Notes: generated by a model from the letters alone, not told the origin. DNA of 37,817 bases from BOG-908 sp964242595 (GCA_964242595.1 CAXTBC010000042.1:1-37817); one strand, 5' to 3'; positions 8,446 through 17,486 are shown, counted from the first letter of the stretch. Numbers and translations are program-made.

Positions 8446-8979
8446 TCACCGCGTGCGCACGCGGCGGATCAGCAGCAGGGTGCTGCCGGGGTTGCGCGGG
8501 TGCGGGTGGGTGGCGGCAAGCACCAGCGGACGCAGGCGGGGCAGGTTCAGCCACAGCGGCAGTTCGCGCTTGATGACGCCGCCGGCCTCGCCGGTGCCGC
8601 GGCCGGTGATCACCTCCACGCAGCGCAGCTGTTCGGCGTGGGCGGCGAGCAGGAAGCGTTCCAGCGCGTGGAACGCGGCCTGGGCGGTGCGGCCGTGCAG
8701 GTCCAGCGTGCGGGCAGGGGCCAGCTTGCCGCCGCGCAGGCGGCCCCAGGTGGCGCGGTCCAGCCCCGGCGGCTGGGTGCCGGTGACCAGCGCGGGCGCC
8801 GGCTGGCCGCGCGGCCGAGCGGCCGGCGGCGCAGCGACGGGGCGAGGCTGCGGTTCCGGCAGCCGCGGCTCCGGCGCGGGATCCGGCACGGCGCGGCCCG
8901 CCATGGCGCGCACGTGGCGCACGTAGCTGGCCCAGGCGTCGCGATCGTGCTGGCTGAGCGGGCGGGGGCGGGGCGGCAT
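8446..8979 (-). CDS. Smr-domain protein
   Basis: Small MutS-related (Smr) domain protein of 177 aa; bacterial Smr domains are linked to nucleic-acid cleavage. A charged, Pro/Ala-rich N-terminus (about 1-85) precedes the domain at about 90-177: LDLHGRTAQAAFHALERFL, then VITGRGTGEAGGVIKRELP and HPRNPGSTLLLIRR, which match the LDLHG and TGRG signatures. The start at 8979 is chosen because the 43 residues encoded upstream in frame come entirely from a palindromic element. No clear Shine-Dalgarno sequence precedes it. The nadQ start is 10 bases beyond its stop, so the two are probably co-transcribed. The family is clear; the substrate is unknown. Confidence 0.85.
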   Translation of the reverse strand: MPPRPRPLSQHDRDAWASYVRHVRAMAGRAVPDPAPEPRLPEPQPRPVAAPPAARPRGQPAPALVTGTQPPGLDRATWGRLRGGKLAPARTLDLHGRTAQAAFHALERFLLAAHAEQLRCVEVITGRGTGEAGGVIKRELPLWLNLPRLRPLVLAATHPHPRNPGSTLLLIRRVRTR

Positions 8980-8993
8980 GCGTGGGCGGTGTA

Positions 8994-9125
8994 GCAAGGC
9001 AAGCGGTTCTTTTTTGAAAAAAGAACCAAAAAACTTTTCCTCCCTGTCGGATGGTCCAGGGCAAGGGCGCGACAGCGGAGTTAAAAGTTTTTTGCTTCTT
9101 TTTTTCAAAAAAGAAGGCCTTGCTT
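8994..9125. repeat. Two-armed palindromic element, copy 4
   Basis: The left arm has a GGTTC/GAACC hairpin (about 9005-9027). The right arm has a GCTTC/GAAG hairpin (about 9096-9118). The two arms carry different stem alleles, each internally paired. It lies between the divergent smr and sedolisin starts. Confidence 0.85.
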
Positions 9126-9173
9126 CTGCTCTTGCCCAGCGTTGTGCTGCCTACCAGCAGCAGGAGCCCAAGC

Positions 9174-10679
9174 ATGGCCGTCTTCCGTCCCAGCTTCCGC
9201 CACGCCCCGCGCACCGAGCGCCTGGCCGACGTGGACCCCGCCGGCAAGGTCCAGCTGACCGTGGTGCTGCGGCCGGGCGCGCCCCTGGACGCCGCCACCC
9301 ACGCCGGCGGGCCGGGGATCAGCCGGCAGACCTACCGCGCGCTGCACGGCACCCCGCCCGAGGCGGTCGCGCGGGTGCGCGCGGTGGCCAAGGAGTTCGG
9401 CCTGAAGGTGGTGCACGAGGATGCCGGCGCGCATCTGGTCAGGCTGGGGGGCACCTACGCCCAGGCCATCGCGGCGTTCCAGCCCGAGCAGATCGGGCTG
9501 TACAGCGACGGCGCCGGCGGCGAGTACGTGGCCCGCTCCGGCCACATCATGCTGCCGCCGGACATCGCGGCCGACGTGGTGGCGGTGCTGGGGCTGGACC
9601 AGCGGCCGGTGGCCAGGGCGCAGTTCCGCTTCCGCCCGGCAGCCTCGGCGGCCGCCACGTCCTACACGCCCACGCAGGTGGCCACGGCCTACCGCTTCCC
9701 CACCGGCGTGGACGGCACCGGCCAGACCATCGCGCTGGTGGAGCTGGGCGGCGGCTACGCGGACGCCAGCGTGGCGGCCTACTTCAAGGGCGCCGGCATC
9801 AACCGCACCGGCAAGCTGACCGCCGTGCCGGTGGACGGCGCCGCCAACGGCGGGGAGGCGGACCCGACTGGGGCCGACGGCGAGGTGCAACTCGACATCG
9901 AGGTGGCGGGCTCGGTGGCGCCCGGCGCCGACATCGTGGTGTATTTCGCGCCCAACCAGGGCGCCGGCTTCCACGACGGCATCTCGGCCGCGGTGAACGA
10001 CACCACCAACAGCCCGTCGGTCATCTCGATCAGCTGGGGCGGCCCGGAATCCGGCTACGCGGCGCAGGACCTGGACGCGATCGACCAGGCGATGGCGCAG
10101 GCGGCCGCCCTGGGCATCACCGTGTGCGTCGCCTCGGGCGACAACGGGTCCACCGACGGCGCCTCGGACGGCAAGTCGCACGTGGACTTCCCCGCCAGCA
10201 GCCCCAACGCGCTGGCCTGCGGCGGCACCAGCCTGCCGCAGGGCGGCCCGGAGGTGGCGTGGAACGACGGCGCGCAAGGCGGCGCCTCGGGCGGCGGCTA
10301 CTCGTCGCACTTCGCCATCCCTGCCTGGCAGGACGGCGCGGTGACGAACAGCAAGCGCGGCGTGCCGGACGTGGCCGGCGACGCCGACCCGGACACCGGC
10401 TACCAAGTGAGCGTGGACGGCAGCGCAGCGGTGATCGGCGGCACCAGCGCGGTGGCGCCGCTCTGGGCCGGGCTGGTGGCGCTGTGCAACCAGTCGCTGG
10501 GGCGCAGGGCAGGGTTCATCAACCCGGTGCTGTACGCGAACCCGAAGGCGTTGACGGACATCACCTCGGGCAACAACGGGGCGTACAAGGCGGGGCCGGG
10601 GTGGGACCCGGTGACCGGGCTGGGGTCTCCGGTGGGGACACAGGTGCTGGCGGCGTTGCGAGGGGTGGCGACGAGCTAG
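9174..10679 (+). CDS. Sedolisin-type serine-carboxyl peptidase (family S53), pro-enzyme
   Basis: Pepstatin-insensitive endopeptidase active at acid pH, 501 aa. Residues about 15-145 are the activation prodomain (VQLTVVLRPG, then TYAQAIAAFQ and VVAVLGLDQRPVA). The catalytic domain carries Glu237 and Asp241 in GEVQLDIE, the oxyanion Asp323 in SGDNG, and Ser425 in GGTSAVAP. A calcium-site region follows near the end (ITSGNNGAYKAGPGWDPVTG). The start at 9174 is supported by AGGAG at 9162-9166; a longer frame from 9051 would add residues translated from a palindromic element. As in kumamolisin-like relatives there is no classical signal peptide at the chosen start. Activity on proteins outside the cytoplasm is inferred. 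Confidence 0.93.
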   Translation: MAVFRPSFRHAPRTERLADVDPAGKVQLTVVLRPGAPLDAATHAGGPGISRQTYRALHGTPPEAVARVRAVAKEFGLKVVHEDAGAHLVRLGGTYAQAIAAFQPEQIGLYSDGAGGEYVARSGHIMLPPDIAADVVAVLGLDQRPVARAQFRFRPAASAAATSYTPTQVATAYRFPTGVDGTGQTIALVELGGGYADASVAAYFKGAGINRTGKLTAVPVDGAANGGEADPTGADGEVQLDIEVAGSVAPGADIVVYFAPNQGAGFHDGISAAVNDTTNSPSVISISWGGPESGYAAQDLDAIDQAMAQAAALGITVCVASGDNGSTDGASDGKSHVDFPASSPNALACGGTSLPQGGPEVAWNDGAQGGASGGGYSSHFAIPAWQDGAVTNSKRGVPDVAGDADPDTGYQVSVDGSAAVIGGTSAVAPLWAGLVALCNQSLGRRAGFINPVLYANPKALTDITSGNNGAYKAGPGWDPVTGLGSPVGTQVLAALRGVATS

Positions 10680-10705
10680 GCAGCAGGATCCGTGCGGCAG
10701 CCTTC

Positions 10706-10837
10706 GCAAGGAAGGCCTTCTTTTTCGAGAAAAAGAAGCAAAAAGCTTTTGCCCGTTTGACGCGCCCTTTTCCGGGCACAACCGACAGGGAGCAAAAGCT
10801 TTTTGGTTCTTTTTTTCGAAAAAGAACTGCTTTCTTC
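10706..10837. repeat. Two-armed palindromic element, copy 5
   Basis: The left arm has a CTTC/GAAG hairpin, the right arm a GTTC/GAAC hairpin. The spacer contains GACGCGCCC...CCGGGCACAACCGACAGGGAG, whose second part recurs in copy 9. It lies between the sedolisin stop and the next gene, and the frame of that gene runs open through it. Confidence 0.85.
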
Positions 10838-10849
10838 TTCATACTGCTC

Positions 10850-12187
10850 GTGACCACCACACTGTGGCAGGTTCAGCGAATCCAGCCCCTCCGCGCGTTC
10901 GACCAGCCGTTCTATCTGGGCATCGCCTACGACCTGGTGCATCACGGCCGCTACACCGACGGCTTCATGTTCACGCCCGAAGCCACGCGGCCGCCCGGGA
11001 TGCGGTTCGCGCCGTTATACCCGATGCTGGTGGCTGCTGCGGCGCGGGTGGATGGCGGGCTGCGGCGCGGCATGGATTGCGTGGTGGAGACGCAAGACGC
11101 CTGCCCAGCCGCGGTGCCAAGCCTGCGCGCCCTGCAGTTCCTGGAGCTGGCCCTCGTGCTGTGGCTGGTGTGGTGGATGGGTGGCGTCGTGGGCGGGCCG
11201 GGGGTGGGCGCGCTTGGCCTGCTGCTGGCTTTCGGCGCCGTGCCGCTGCTGCTGCGCTCGGTGGACTACCTGATGACGGAGATGACGAACCTGGCGCTGG
11301 TGGTGTCGGCCATCGCCTGCGCGATGCAGGCGGCGCGGCGACCGACCCGCAGGCTGGCGTGGGCAGCGGCGGCGGGCGTGCTGCTGGGCCTGGCGGCGCT
11401 GACCCGGCCGGCGTTCTTTTATCTTGTCCCGGCGGCGCTGCCGGGCATTGCCGCCATCGGCCGGCGGCGCGCGCTGGTGCCGCTGGCGGGCTTCGCCGTA
11501 GCAGCAGGGCTGGTGCTGGCACCCTGGGTGCTGCGCAACGCCGTGGAGCTGGGCCGGCCGGCTCTCACCTACGGCTACGACAGCCACACGCTGGTGCAGC
11601 GCATCGCGTTCGACACCATGGACTGGCCGGAATACGGCCGCGCCTATTTGTGCTGGCTGCCGGACGGCACCGGAATCGGCCGGGCGCTGATCGGCCCGCA
11701 CGCCTGTGACCGGTTCGGCTGGGACGAGCAGCCGACCTCGTTCTACGTGCTGGGCCAGCGCAAGATGCTGCCGGAGACGCTGCAGGCGGCGGGCGGCTAC
11801 GCGCACCATTTGGGCTACCTGCTGACGCACTGCGTCCGGCGCATGCCGGTCTGGCACGCGCTGGTCAGCATTCCCCTGGCGCTACGCGGGGCGTATGTGG
11901 CGCATTGGTGGGGCTTCGTGCTGTTGTGGCCGGCGCTGGCGTGGAGCTGGGCGGCACGGCCAGGCGGCCCGGGCGCGAAGGAGCACGACGATGCGGTATG
12001 GCGCCCGGGCTTCCTGCTGCTGGCGCTACCGGCGTGGTTCATGCTCGCCCTCAACGCGGCGGTGGCGGTGAACCAGGTGCGCTACAACCTCCTGCTGGTT
12101 CCGTCCTACGCGGTGGCCGGCGCGCTCACGCTCTTTGGCCTGGCGAGGAAGACGCGCCTGCTGCGCGCCGCCGGACGGGCGGCGTGA
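10850..12187 (+). CDS. GT-C type membrane glycosyltransferase (ArnT/PMT-like), start uncertain
   Basis: Polytopic inner-membrane protein, about 445 aa, resembling GT39/GT83-type transferases that use polyprenyl-phosphate sugars. After the first hydrophobic segment comes an extracytoplasmic loop with the acidic motif LRAFDQPFYLGIAYDLVHHGRY and a PLYPMLVAA segment, then about ten hydrophobic segments (for example LALVLWLVWWMGG, AGVLLGLAALTRPAFFYLVPAA and GFAVAAGLVLAPWVLRNAV). LTRP...APWVLRN is typical of these transferases. There is no ATG between the upstream repeat and residue 40 of the alignable region. GTG at 10850 is the closest candidate, without a Shine-Dalgarno sequence, and the frame remains open far upstream. 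The start may lie in the repeat, or the 5' end may have been lost to it. Acceptor and sugar are unknown. Confidence 0.72.
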   Translation: MTTTLWQVQRIQPLRAFDQPFYLGIAYDLVHHGRYTDGFMFTPEATRPPGMRFAPLYPMLVAAAARVDGGLRRGMDCVVETQDACPAAVPSLRALQFLELALVLWLVWWMGGVVGGPGVGALGLLLAFGAVPLLLRSVDYLMTEMTNLALVVSAIACAMQAARRPTRRLAWAAAAGVLLGLAALTRPAFFYLVPAALPGIAAIGRRRALVPLAGFAVAAGLVLAPWVLRNAVELGRPALTYGYDSHTLVQRIAFDTMDWPEYGRAYLCWLPDGTGIGRALIGPHACDRFGWDEQPTSFYVLGQRKMLPETLQAAGGYAHHLGYLLTHCVRRMPVWHALVSIPLALRGAYVAHWWGFVLLWPALAWSWAARPGGPGAKEHDDAVWRPGFLLLALPAWFMLALNAAVAVNQVRYNLLLVPSYAVAGALTLFGLARKTRLLRAAGRAA

Positions 12188-12522
12188 GCGCGCGTGCCCT
12201 GGCCGTGGGAACCGGCGCAGCCGTCCCGCTCGGCCAGTTCCGCATGGCGCGCGGCCCCGGCCGGCTGGGCAAGGAGGGAGCGCCGGGCGTCGTCCTGTGG
12301 TCCGCCGGCAGCGGCATTCTGGACACCGACCTGTTCGGCTGCTTCTGGGATTACGAGTTCGGACAGATGACCTGGCTGGACGGCTTCCTGTGCGACCCGG
12401 CGACGACGGCCTGGTTCGAGGTGCTGGCCAACCCGCCGGAAGAGGACGACCTGCCGGAAGAGCTGTACTCCAGGGCGTCGATGAACACGCTGGGGAGCGA
12501 TGTCGTCGATGACGGTCCGTAA
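12184..12522 (+). CDS. Hypothetical protein overlapping the glycosyltransferase
   Basis: Proposed 112-aa protein starting at a GTG that overlaps the glycosyltransferase stop (GTGA). An ATG at 12243 would give a 93-residue form. No family is recognised. The centre is rich in aromatics and Gly (GILDTDLFGCFWDYEFGQMTWLDGFLCDP) and the end is acidic (PPEEDDLPEEL). No signal peptide or membrane segment is seen. Codon usage matches its neighbours, and the overlap suggests co-translation with the transferase, but conservation cannot be judged here. Confidence 0.5.
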   Translation: MSARALAVGTGAAVPLGQFRMARGPGRLGKEGAPGVVLWSAGSGILDTDLFGCFWDYEFGQMTWLDGFLCDPATTAWFEVLANPPEEDDLPEELYSRASMNTLGSDVVDDGP

Positions 12523-12549
12523 GACAGGCCGAGCTGTTTCGACCCCTCG

Positions 12550-12607
12550 CGACAGCACGAGCAACAGCTTTTTGGTTCATACCCGCGCAAAAGAACTGCT
12601 TCCTTCC
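12550..12607. repeat. Single-arm, diverged palindromic element, copy 6
   Basis: Only a right-type arm is seen: GACAGCACGAGCAACAGC, T5, GGTTC, a disrupted A/T stem, then AAAGAACTGCTTCCTT. It ends three bases before the transporter start codon at 12610. Confidence 0.6.
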
Positions 12608-12609
12608 TG

Positions 12610-13845
12610 ATGCAGGCCCTCCTAGGCCTGCCCATCCTGGCCGCGTTGGCCTGGGCGCTGAGCGAGGACCGACGCGCGATCCCATGGCGCACGGTGGCAG
12701 GCGGCTTTGCCCTGCAGGCGGGGCTGGCCGTGCTGCTGCTGCACGTGCAGGCCGCGCGTGGCGCGGTGCTGCTGGCCAGCCGCCTGGTGGGTGCCTTGCA
12801 GGACGCCACGGACCAGGGCGCCGGCTTCGTGTTCGGCTACCTGGGCGGCGGGCCGTTGCCGTTCGCCGAGGTGCATCCGGGCGCCAGCTTCGTGCTGGCG
12901 TTCAAGATACTGCCTCTGGTACTGGTGATCAGCGCGTTGAGCTCGCTGCTGTTCTACCTGGGGCTGCTGCAGCTCGTCACCGGCGGGTTCGCCTGGGTGT
13001 TGCGCCGTACGCTGGGCCTAGGTGGGGCGCTGGCGCTGGGCGCGGCGACCCACATCTTCCTCGGCATGATCGAAGCGCCGCTGTTGATCAGGCCCTATCT
13101 GGCGGCGCTGACGCGGGGCGAGATGTTCGCGCTGATGAGCTGCGGCATGGCGGGGGTGGCGGGCACAGTGATGGTGATCTACGCCAGCATCCTGGGCCCG
13201 GTGCTGCCGGACGCGCTGGGTGCCATCCTAGTGGCCTCCGTCGTCAGCACGCCGGCGGCGCTGGCGGTGGCCGCGCTGATGGTGCCGTTCGCCCCCACGG
13301 GCGGCAAGGCGGTGCTGGATTTACAGAACCGGCCAGCGGGCGTGCTGGACGCGATCACCCGCGGCACGGCGGACGGCGTGACGCCGCTTGTGGGGATTAC
13401 CAGCACGCTGCTGGTGACGATCGCGCTAGTGGCGCTGCTGAACATGGCGCTGGGCGCCATCCCGCACGTTTCGGGCATCCCCTGGAGCCTGCAAGGCCTG
13501 GCTGGACTGGCGTTCCGGCCGTTGGTCTGGCTGATCGGAGTGCCATGGGCGGAGACGCAGGCGGCTGGCGCGCTGATGGGCACTAAGACGGTGCTGAACG
13601 AACTGGTGGCCTACGTGGCCATGGTGGGGCTGCCAGGGGCGGCGCTCTCGGTCCACTCGCGCAGGATCATGGTGTTTGCGCTGTGCGGGTTCGCCAATTT
13701 TGGTAGCGCGGGGATCATGGCCGGCGGCATGGGGGCGATGGTGCCGGCGAGGCGGAGCGAGATTACCGGGCTGGCGCTACGCTCTATCGTCTCGGGGACG
13801 CTGGCAACGTGCACGAGCGGCGCGTGGGCAGGACTGCTGACGTAA
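12610..13845 (+). CDS. Concentrative nucleoside transporter (CNT/NupC family)
   Basis: Inner-membrane, ion-coupled nucleoside importer of 411 aa, the usual bacterial CNT length. An N-terminal pair of hydrophobic segments precedes the Nucleos_tra2 core: ATDQGAGFVFGYLGGG, ILPLVLVISALSSLLFYLG, the substrate-loop HIFLGMIEAPLLIRPYL (148-164), TKTVLNELVAYVAM and CGFANFGSAGIMAGGMGAM. Glu155, the Glu in NELVAY and the Asn/Ser of FANFGS correspond to conserved ligand residues. The two residues that contact the base in characterised CNTs (Gln-Thr in GQTEAPL) are Met153-Ile154 here, so substrate range may differ. The ATG lies directly behind a palindromic element and has no clear Shine-Dalgarno sequence. 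Family assignment is firm. Confidence 0.92.
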   Translation: MQALLGLPILAALAWALSEDRRAIPWRTVAGGFALQAGLAVLLLHVQAARGAVLLASRLVGALQDATDQGAGFVFGYLGGGPLPFAEVHPGASFVLAFKILPLVLVISALSSLLFYLGLLQLVTGGFAWVLRRTLGLGGALALGAATHIFLGMIEAPLLIRPYLAALTRGEMFALMSCGMAGVAGTVMVIYASILGPVLPDALGAILVASVVSTPAALAVAALMVPFAPTGGKAVLDLQNRPAGVLDAITRGTADGVTPLVGITSTLLVTIALVALLNMALGAIPHVSGIPWSLQGLAGLAFRPLVWLIGVPWAETQAAGALMGTKTVLNELVAYVAMVGLPGAALSVHSRRIMVFALCGFANFGSAGIMAGGMGAMVPARRSEITGLALRSIVSGTLATCTSGAWAGLLT

Positions 13846-13867
13846 AGAGATGCTGCCGCGGCCTCCC

Positions 13868-13917
13868 GCGACAGCACAGTCAAAAGTCTGTTTTTTCGAA
13901 AAGAAGGCCCTGCTACC
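13868..13917. repeat. Single-arm palindromic element, copy 7
   Basis: A right-type arm: GCGACAGCACAGTCAAAAGTC, then T6-CGAAAAGAAGGCC. It lies between the transporter stop and a convergent small ORF and could serve as a terminator for both (inference). Confidence 0.65.
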
Positions 13918-14072
13918 TAGTTGCGAACCCGGCGCTGCTCGCCAACCAGGTCGTCGCGCGTCTCGGCCTGACGCTCGGTGTGCTGGCCCCCTGGCGGCGT
14001 GTTGCGCGACCAGTCGTGGCTGTGAACCAGGCCGTCGTCATACGCGTCAAAAGCGGGGGCGGGGTAGGTCAT
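13917..14072 (-). CDS. Small hypothetical protein
   Basis: Proposed 51-aa polar protein (begins MTYPAPAFDAYDDGLVHSH, ends in a charged QAETRDDLVGEQRRVRN). The start at 14072 is preceded by CGGAG with 9-base spacing. A longer frame reaches 14114 but has no supporting site. The family is not recognised. No signal peptide or membrane segment is seen. The high GC third positions support coding. It runs convergent with the transporter gene. Confidence 0.42.
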   Translation of the reverse strand: MTYPAPAFDAYDDGLVHSHDWSRNTPPGGQHTERQAETRDDLVGEQRRVRN

Positions 14073-14528
14073 GGCGGCAAACTCCGTGGCGTGTGCGTTG
14101 AGGCATCTACGCACAGGAGGGCCGGTGTTTCAGCGCTGCAGCGGCGCACGGGCGTGAATACTGTAAATTCGTACACACGTCAGCCTGTAAAGATTGAAAG
14201 CGTGTAAAGCCAAGGCGGTTGAGGGTTACGAGAATCGTCGGTGCCAGAGCTGCCATTGGCCACGTGCGGTGACAAACCGATGTCGGTGTCGATTTTACCC
14301 TTGCCTTGCTGTCGTAGGCTGAAATCATCCACATCGCCGAGGTTGTGCCGATGGGTTTCTCGGCGCTGTCCGGCCCGCCGTCGATCCGAGTCGGCTTTAC
14401 GCGTCCGTGCACATCTATAATTATTAACTTCTGCAACGGGTTAAGCCAGTTTATCCACGGCGGCTGGCGGGCTGCCGGGCGGTGCGGGGCGCTGGAGCAG
14501 ACGGGGAAAAACGTGGTTTGCGAAGGTG
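14073..14528. other. Intergenic stretch without a recognised gene
   Basis: 456 bases between the small ORF and the 3' end of plsC, lower in GC than the flanks (for example ATCTATAATTATTAAC near 14411). A minus-strand frame stays open here (to 14107) but continues from a shadow of plsC, and its translation shows no family I recognise. No hairpin of either repeat family is present. Confidence 0.5.
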
Positions 14529-15302
14529 TTACTCTGCCGGCACTGCAGGAAGCGCCGGCCCATCGCCTGAGTCGTCCACAGAGTTGTCCACAGGATGGTA
14601 GCCGCAGGACTCCATGTGCCGCCAGTGGGATTCGATACGCCGCAGCATCTCCCTCCGCGGCGTTCGGGCAGGGATGGGCGGGCCGATCGCCACGTGAAGG
14701 GCGCCGCCAGTGCGGGCCAGCAGACGCCGGGTCCACAGCCGGCCGGAATCGGTGGCCACCGGGATAACATCCAGACCGGTGCGCGCTGCGATGGCGGCAA
14801 TGCCGGGTTGCAGGTCCGTGCGCTGGCCAGGGGGCAGGCGGGTGCCTTCCGGAAAGATGACGATCTGCCGGCCGGCGGTCGCGGCGGCGGCGGTTTCCTG
14901 CAGCAGGAGGCGCATGGCGGCCGCACCACCCTGCCGGTCTACCGGGATCATGCCGGCGGGGACAAGGAGCGCCCCGAACAGCGGGATGCGCAGCAGCTCC
15001 TGCTTCATCACGTAGCTCGGCAGGGGGATCAGGCTCATCCAGAGCAGCGTGTCGAACTCGGACTGGTGCTGGCTGGCGATCAAGGCGGGGCCGGAGGCGG
15101 GTAGGTGGTGCCGGCCGGTGACCACCACACGCACCCGCAGCAGCGGCCACAGGCCGGCGAACACGGTGTGCACCCAGCTCTGCGCCACCCACAGGGCGCG
15201 GTGGCGGGCGAACATCCGCACCGGTATGCCCACCACGCAGAACGTGAACGTGACACCGTAGAACCACAGGGAGAACGCGGCAGCGCGCAGCGTGGCGATC
15301 AC
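14529..15302 (-). CDS. plsC: 1-acyl-sn-glycerol-3-phosphate acyltransferase (PlsC family)
   Basis: Membrane-associated acyltransferase that converts lysophosphatidate to phosphatidate in phospholipid synthesis, 257 aa. An N-terminal hydrophobic segment (FSLWFYGVTFTFCVVGIPV) is followed by the acyltransferase motifs: I, SQHQSEFDTLLW (HX4D); II, PVDRQGG; and III, IFPEGTRLPPGQ. The GTG start at 15302 overlaps the upstream gene's TGA (GTGA), so the two are coupled. It is the last gene of the ftsE-ftsX-ydcF-like-plsC cluster. Family assignment is firm; exact acyl acceptor preference cannot be read from sequence. Confidence 0.92.
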   Translation of the reverse strand: MIATLRAAAFSLWFYGVTFTFCVVGIPVRMFARHRALWVAQSWVHTVFAGLWPLLRVRVVVTGRHHLPASGPALIASQHQSEFDTLLWMSLIPLPSYVMKQELLRIPLFGALLVPAGMIPVDRQGGAAAMRLLLQETAAAATAGRQIVIFPEGTRLPPGQRTDLQPGIAAIAARTGLDVIPVATDSGRLWTRRLLARTGGALHVAIGPPIPARTPRREMLRRIESHWRHMESCGYHPVDNSVDDSGDGPALPAVPAE

Positions 15303-15892
15303 GCGCGGCTGGCCTCGGTGCCCAGGCGGCCCAGCCCCAGTTCGGCGGCGAGCCACTTGGTATACTCGGAGGCCAGCAGGCGAAGGGTCGAGAGGTCCGG
15401 CCGGCGCAGGGCGGGCGGGAACACCGGCACCGGGTTCAGGCGCTGCCCTGGCAGGCTGCGGGCCAGCTCGGTGAGCGCGCGGGGCATGTGGTAGCTGGCG
15501 GTGACCACCAATAGCGAGTGCAGGTGCAGCGCCCTGGCCCAGTCCGCCGTCTCGTCGGCGTTGCCGGCCGTGCTGGTGGCCACGCGGCCGAGGGTGGTGC
15601 GGGCGAGCAGCGGCGCGGGATCGATGTCGGTGCCGCGTAGCAGGTCCGCCAGGCCGGCGCCGTGGCCCACGCCGGAGATCAGCAGCACCCGGCCGCGGCC
15701 GCTCTGCAACAGGCGCACGCCGGTGACGATGCGCTCGGCGCCGCCGGTCAGCACCACGATGCCGTCGGCCGCAACCGCACCCGCCTCGGGCCGGACAGCG
15801 GCCTGCACGAACCAGGCGAAGCCGGCGAGCCAGGCCAGGCCCAGCGCGGCGGGGCAGGCGACGAGCAAAAGAAGGGGGGCGCGGCGCCTCAT
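15299..15892 (-). CDS. YdcF-like (DUF218) membrane-anchored protein
   Basis: A 197-aa protein of the DUF218/YdcF/SanA family, proposed to act in envelope biogenesis. The N-terminus MRRRAPLLLLVACPAAL followed by LAWLAGFAWFV is a membrane anchor. The domain begins DGIVVLTGGAERIVTGVRLLQ and has LLISGVGHGAGL, STAGNADETADWA and VTASYHMPRALTEL, all usual DUF218 motifs. The ATG overlaps the ftsX stop by ATGA and its TGA overlaps the plsC GTG. This order is common in alphaproteobacteria. The biochemical function is unknown for the family. Confidence 0.88.
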   Translation of the reverse strand: MRRRAPLLLLVACPAALGLAWLAGFAWFVQAAVRPEAGAVAADGIVVLTGGAERIVTGVRLLQSGRGRVLLISGVGHGAGLADLLRGTDIDPAPLLARTTLGRVATSTAGNADETADWARALHLHSLLVVTASYHMPRALTELARSLPGQRLNPVPVFPPALRRPDLSTLRLLASEYTKWLAAELGLGRLGTEASRA

Positions 15893-16802
15893 GGCAGGCG
15901 GCCCAGCCAGCTTCGGACGGTGGCCTGTGCGGTGGCCCAGCCGATGGCCGAGGCGAGCACGGGCAGCCCGGCCAGCAGCGCCCACACGGTGGAGGGCAGG
16001 CCGGACAGGATGGCACCGGCAGGCAAGGGCGCCAGCACCGGGCCGGCGGTGCCTGAAGCGGCCTGGAACGGCGCGGCCAGCCTGGCCAGGCCGAGCAGCA
16101 CGCCGGCCGCCAGGAACGTGCCGGCCACCGCGCCGGCGAAGGCCAGCCCGGTGACGCGCGTGGAGAACCGCCCGGCGATCATCGCGTCGGTGGCGCCCAG
16201 CCCGTGCACGATCTCGACGGCGTCTCGCCTGGCCGAGAGCCCGGCCCGGGTGGCCACGGCGACGATAGCGGCGGCGACCAGGCCCACCACGGCCAGCGCC
16301 AGCGCGGCGCAGGCCTGCAGGCTGCCGGCCAGCGCGGCCAGACGCTCCTGCCAGGCGGAGTCGTGCGCCACCAAGGTATCGGGTGCTGCGGCCTCCAGCT
16401 CGGCCTGAACGTCGGGCTGCAGGCCGCCGGCCAGGATGAAGACGGCGGGCAGCGGCACGGACAGGCGCGCCGCGTCGTCGCCCAGCCAGGGGCGCAGCAG
16501 GGCGGCTACGTCGGATGGCGACAGCAGGCGCGCCGTGGGGCCTAGCACCTGGCCTGCGGCTGCAGCGCGCGTCCGGCCGGGCGGGCCGGCGTCGGGCGAC
16601 CTGGCGCCAGGCTGTGGCACCTGCACCATGGTTGCCCCGCCGGCACCGCGCCAGCGCGCGGCAAGGCCGGCGGCGGCGAGGCTGCCCGCACCGGCCAGTG
16701 CCGCCAGGAACACCATGGCGCCTACCAGCAGCGGCAGTAGCCGGTCCGAGAGCGCGCGGCGCAGCCCGAGATCGTCCGCACGGCCGGGGCGCAGCGATGC
16801 CA

Positions 16803-16806
<4 letters not shown>
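15889..16806 (-). CDS. ftsX: Cell division protein FtsX
   Basis: Membrane partner of FtsE, 305 aa; the FtsEX complex signals from the divisome to periplasmic peptidoglycan hydrolases. A cytoplasmic N-terminus leads into TM1 (LLPLLVGAMVFLAALAGAGSLAAAGLA), then a large periplasmic domain (about 55-150, Ala/Pro-rich), and three C-terminal TMs: ACAALALAVVGLVAAAIVAVAT, FAGAVAGTFLAAGVLLGLA and VWALLAGLPVLASAIGWA, with VEIVHGLGATDAMIA between them as in FtsX. The start ATGATG at 16806-16801 overlaps the ftsE stop. No hydrolase gene is adjacent. Confidence 0.9.

Positions 16807-17486
<680 letters not shown>

Noticed and set aside
9051..9173. N-terminal extension of the sedolisin that looks like a signal peptide
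   Set aside because: The hydrophobic stretch is encoded by the repeat element's A/T hairpin, and the same peptide appears before unrelated genes. AGGAG supports the start at 9174.
8978..12187. A 1069-codon open frame spanning the sedolisin gene and the glycosyltransferase
   Set aside because: Its first 600 codons overlap the well-supported sedolisin gene in another frame and translate to Arg/Gly-rich nonsense. Only the part after about 10850 is protein-like.
14107..14440. Minus-strand open frame continuing past the plsC stop region in another frame
   Set aside because: No start codon with a ribosome site and no recognisable family. It is an extension of a plsC shadow frame.
14451..14592. 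DnaA-box-like sequences (TTATCCACG, TTGTCCACA)
   Set aside because: Only two imperfect matches, one inside plsC coding sequence, with no AT-rich unwinding region or replication genes nearby.
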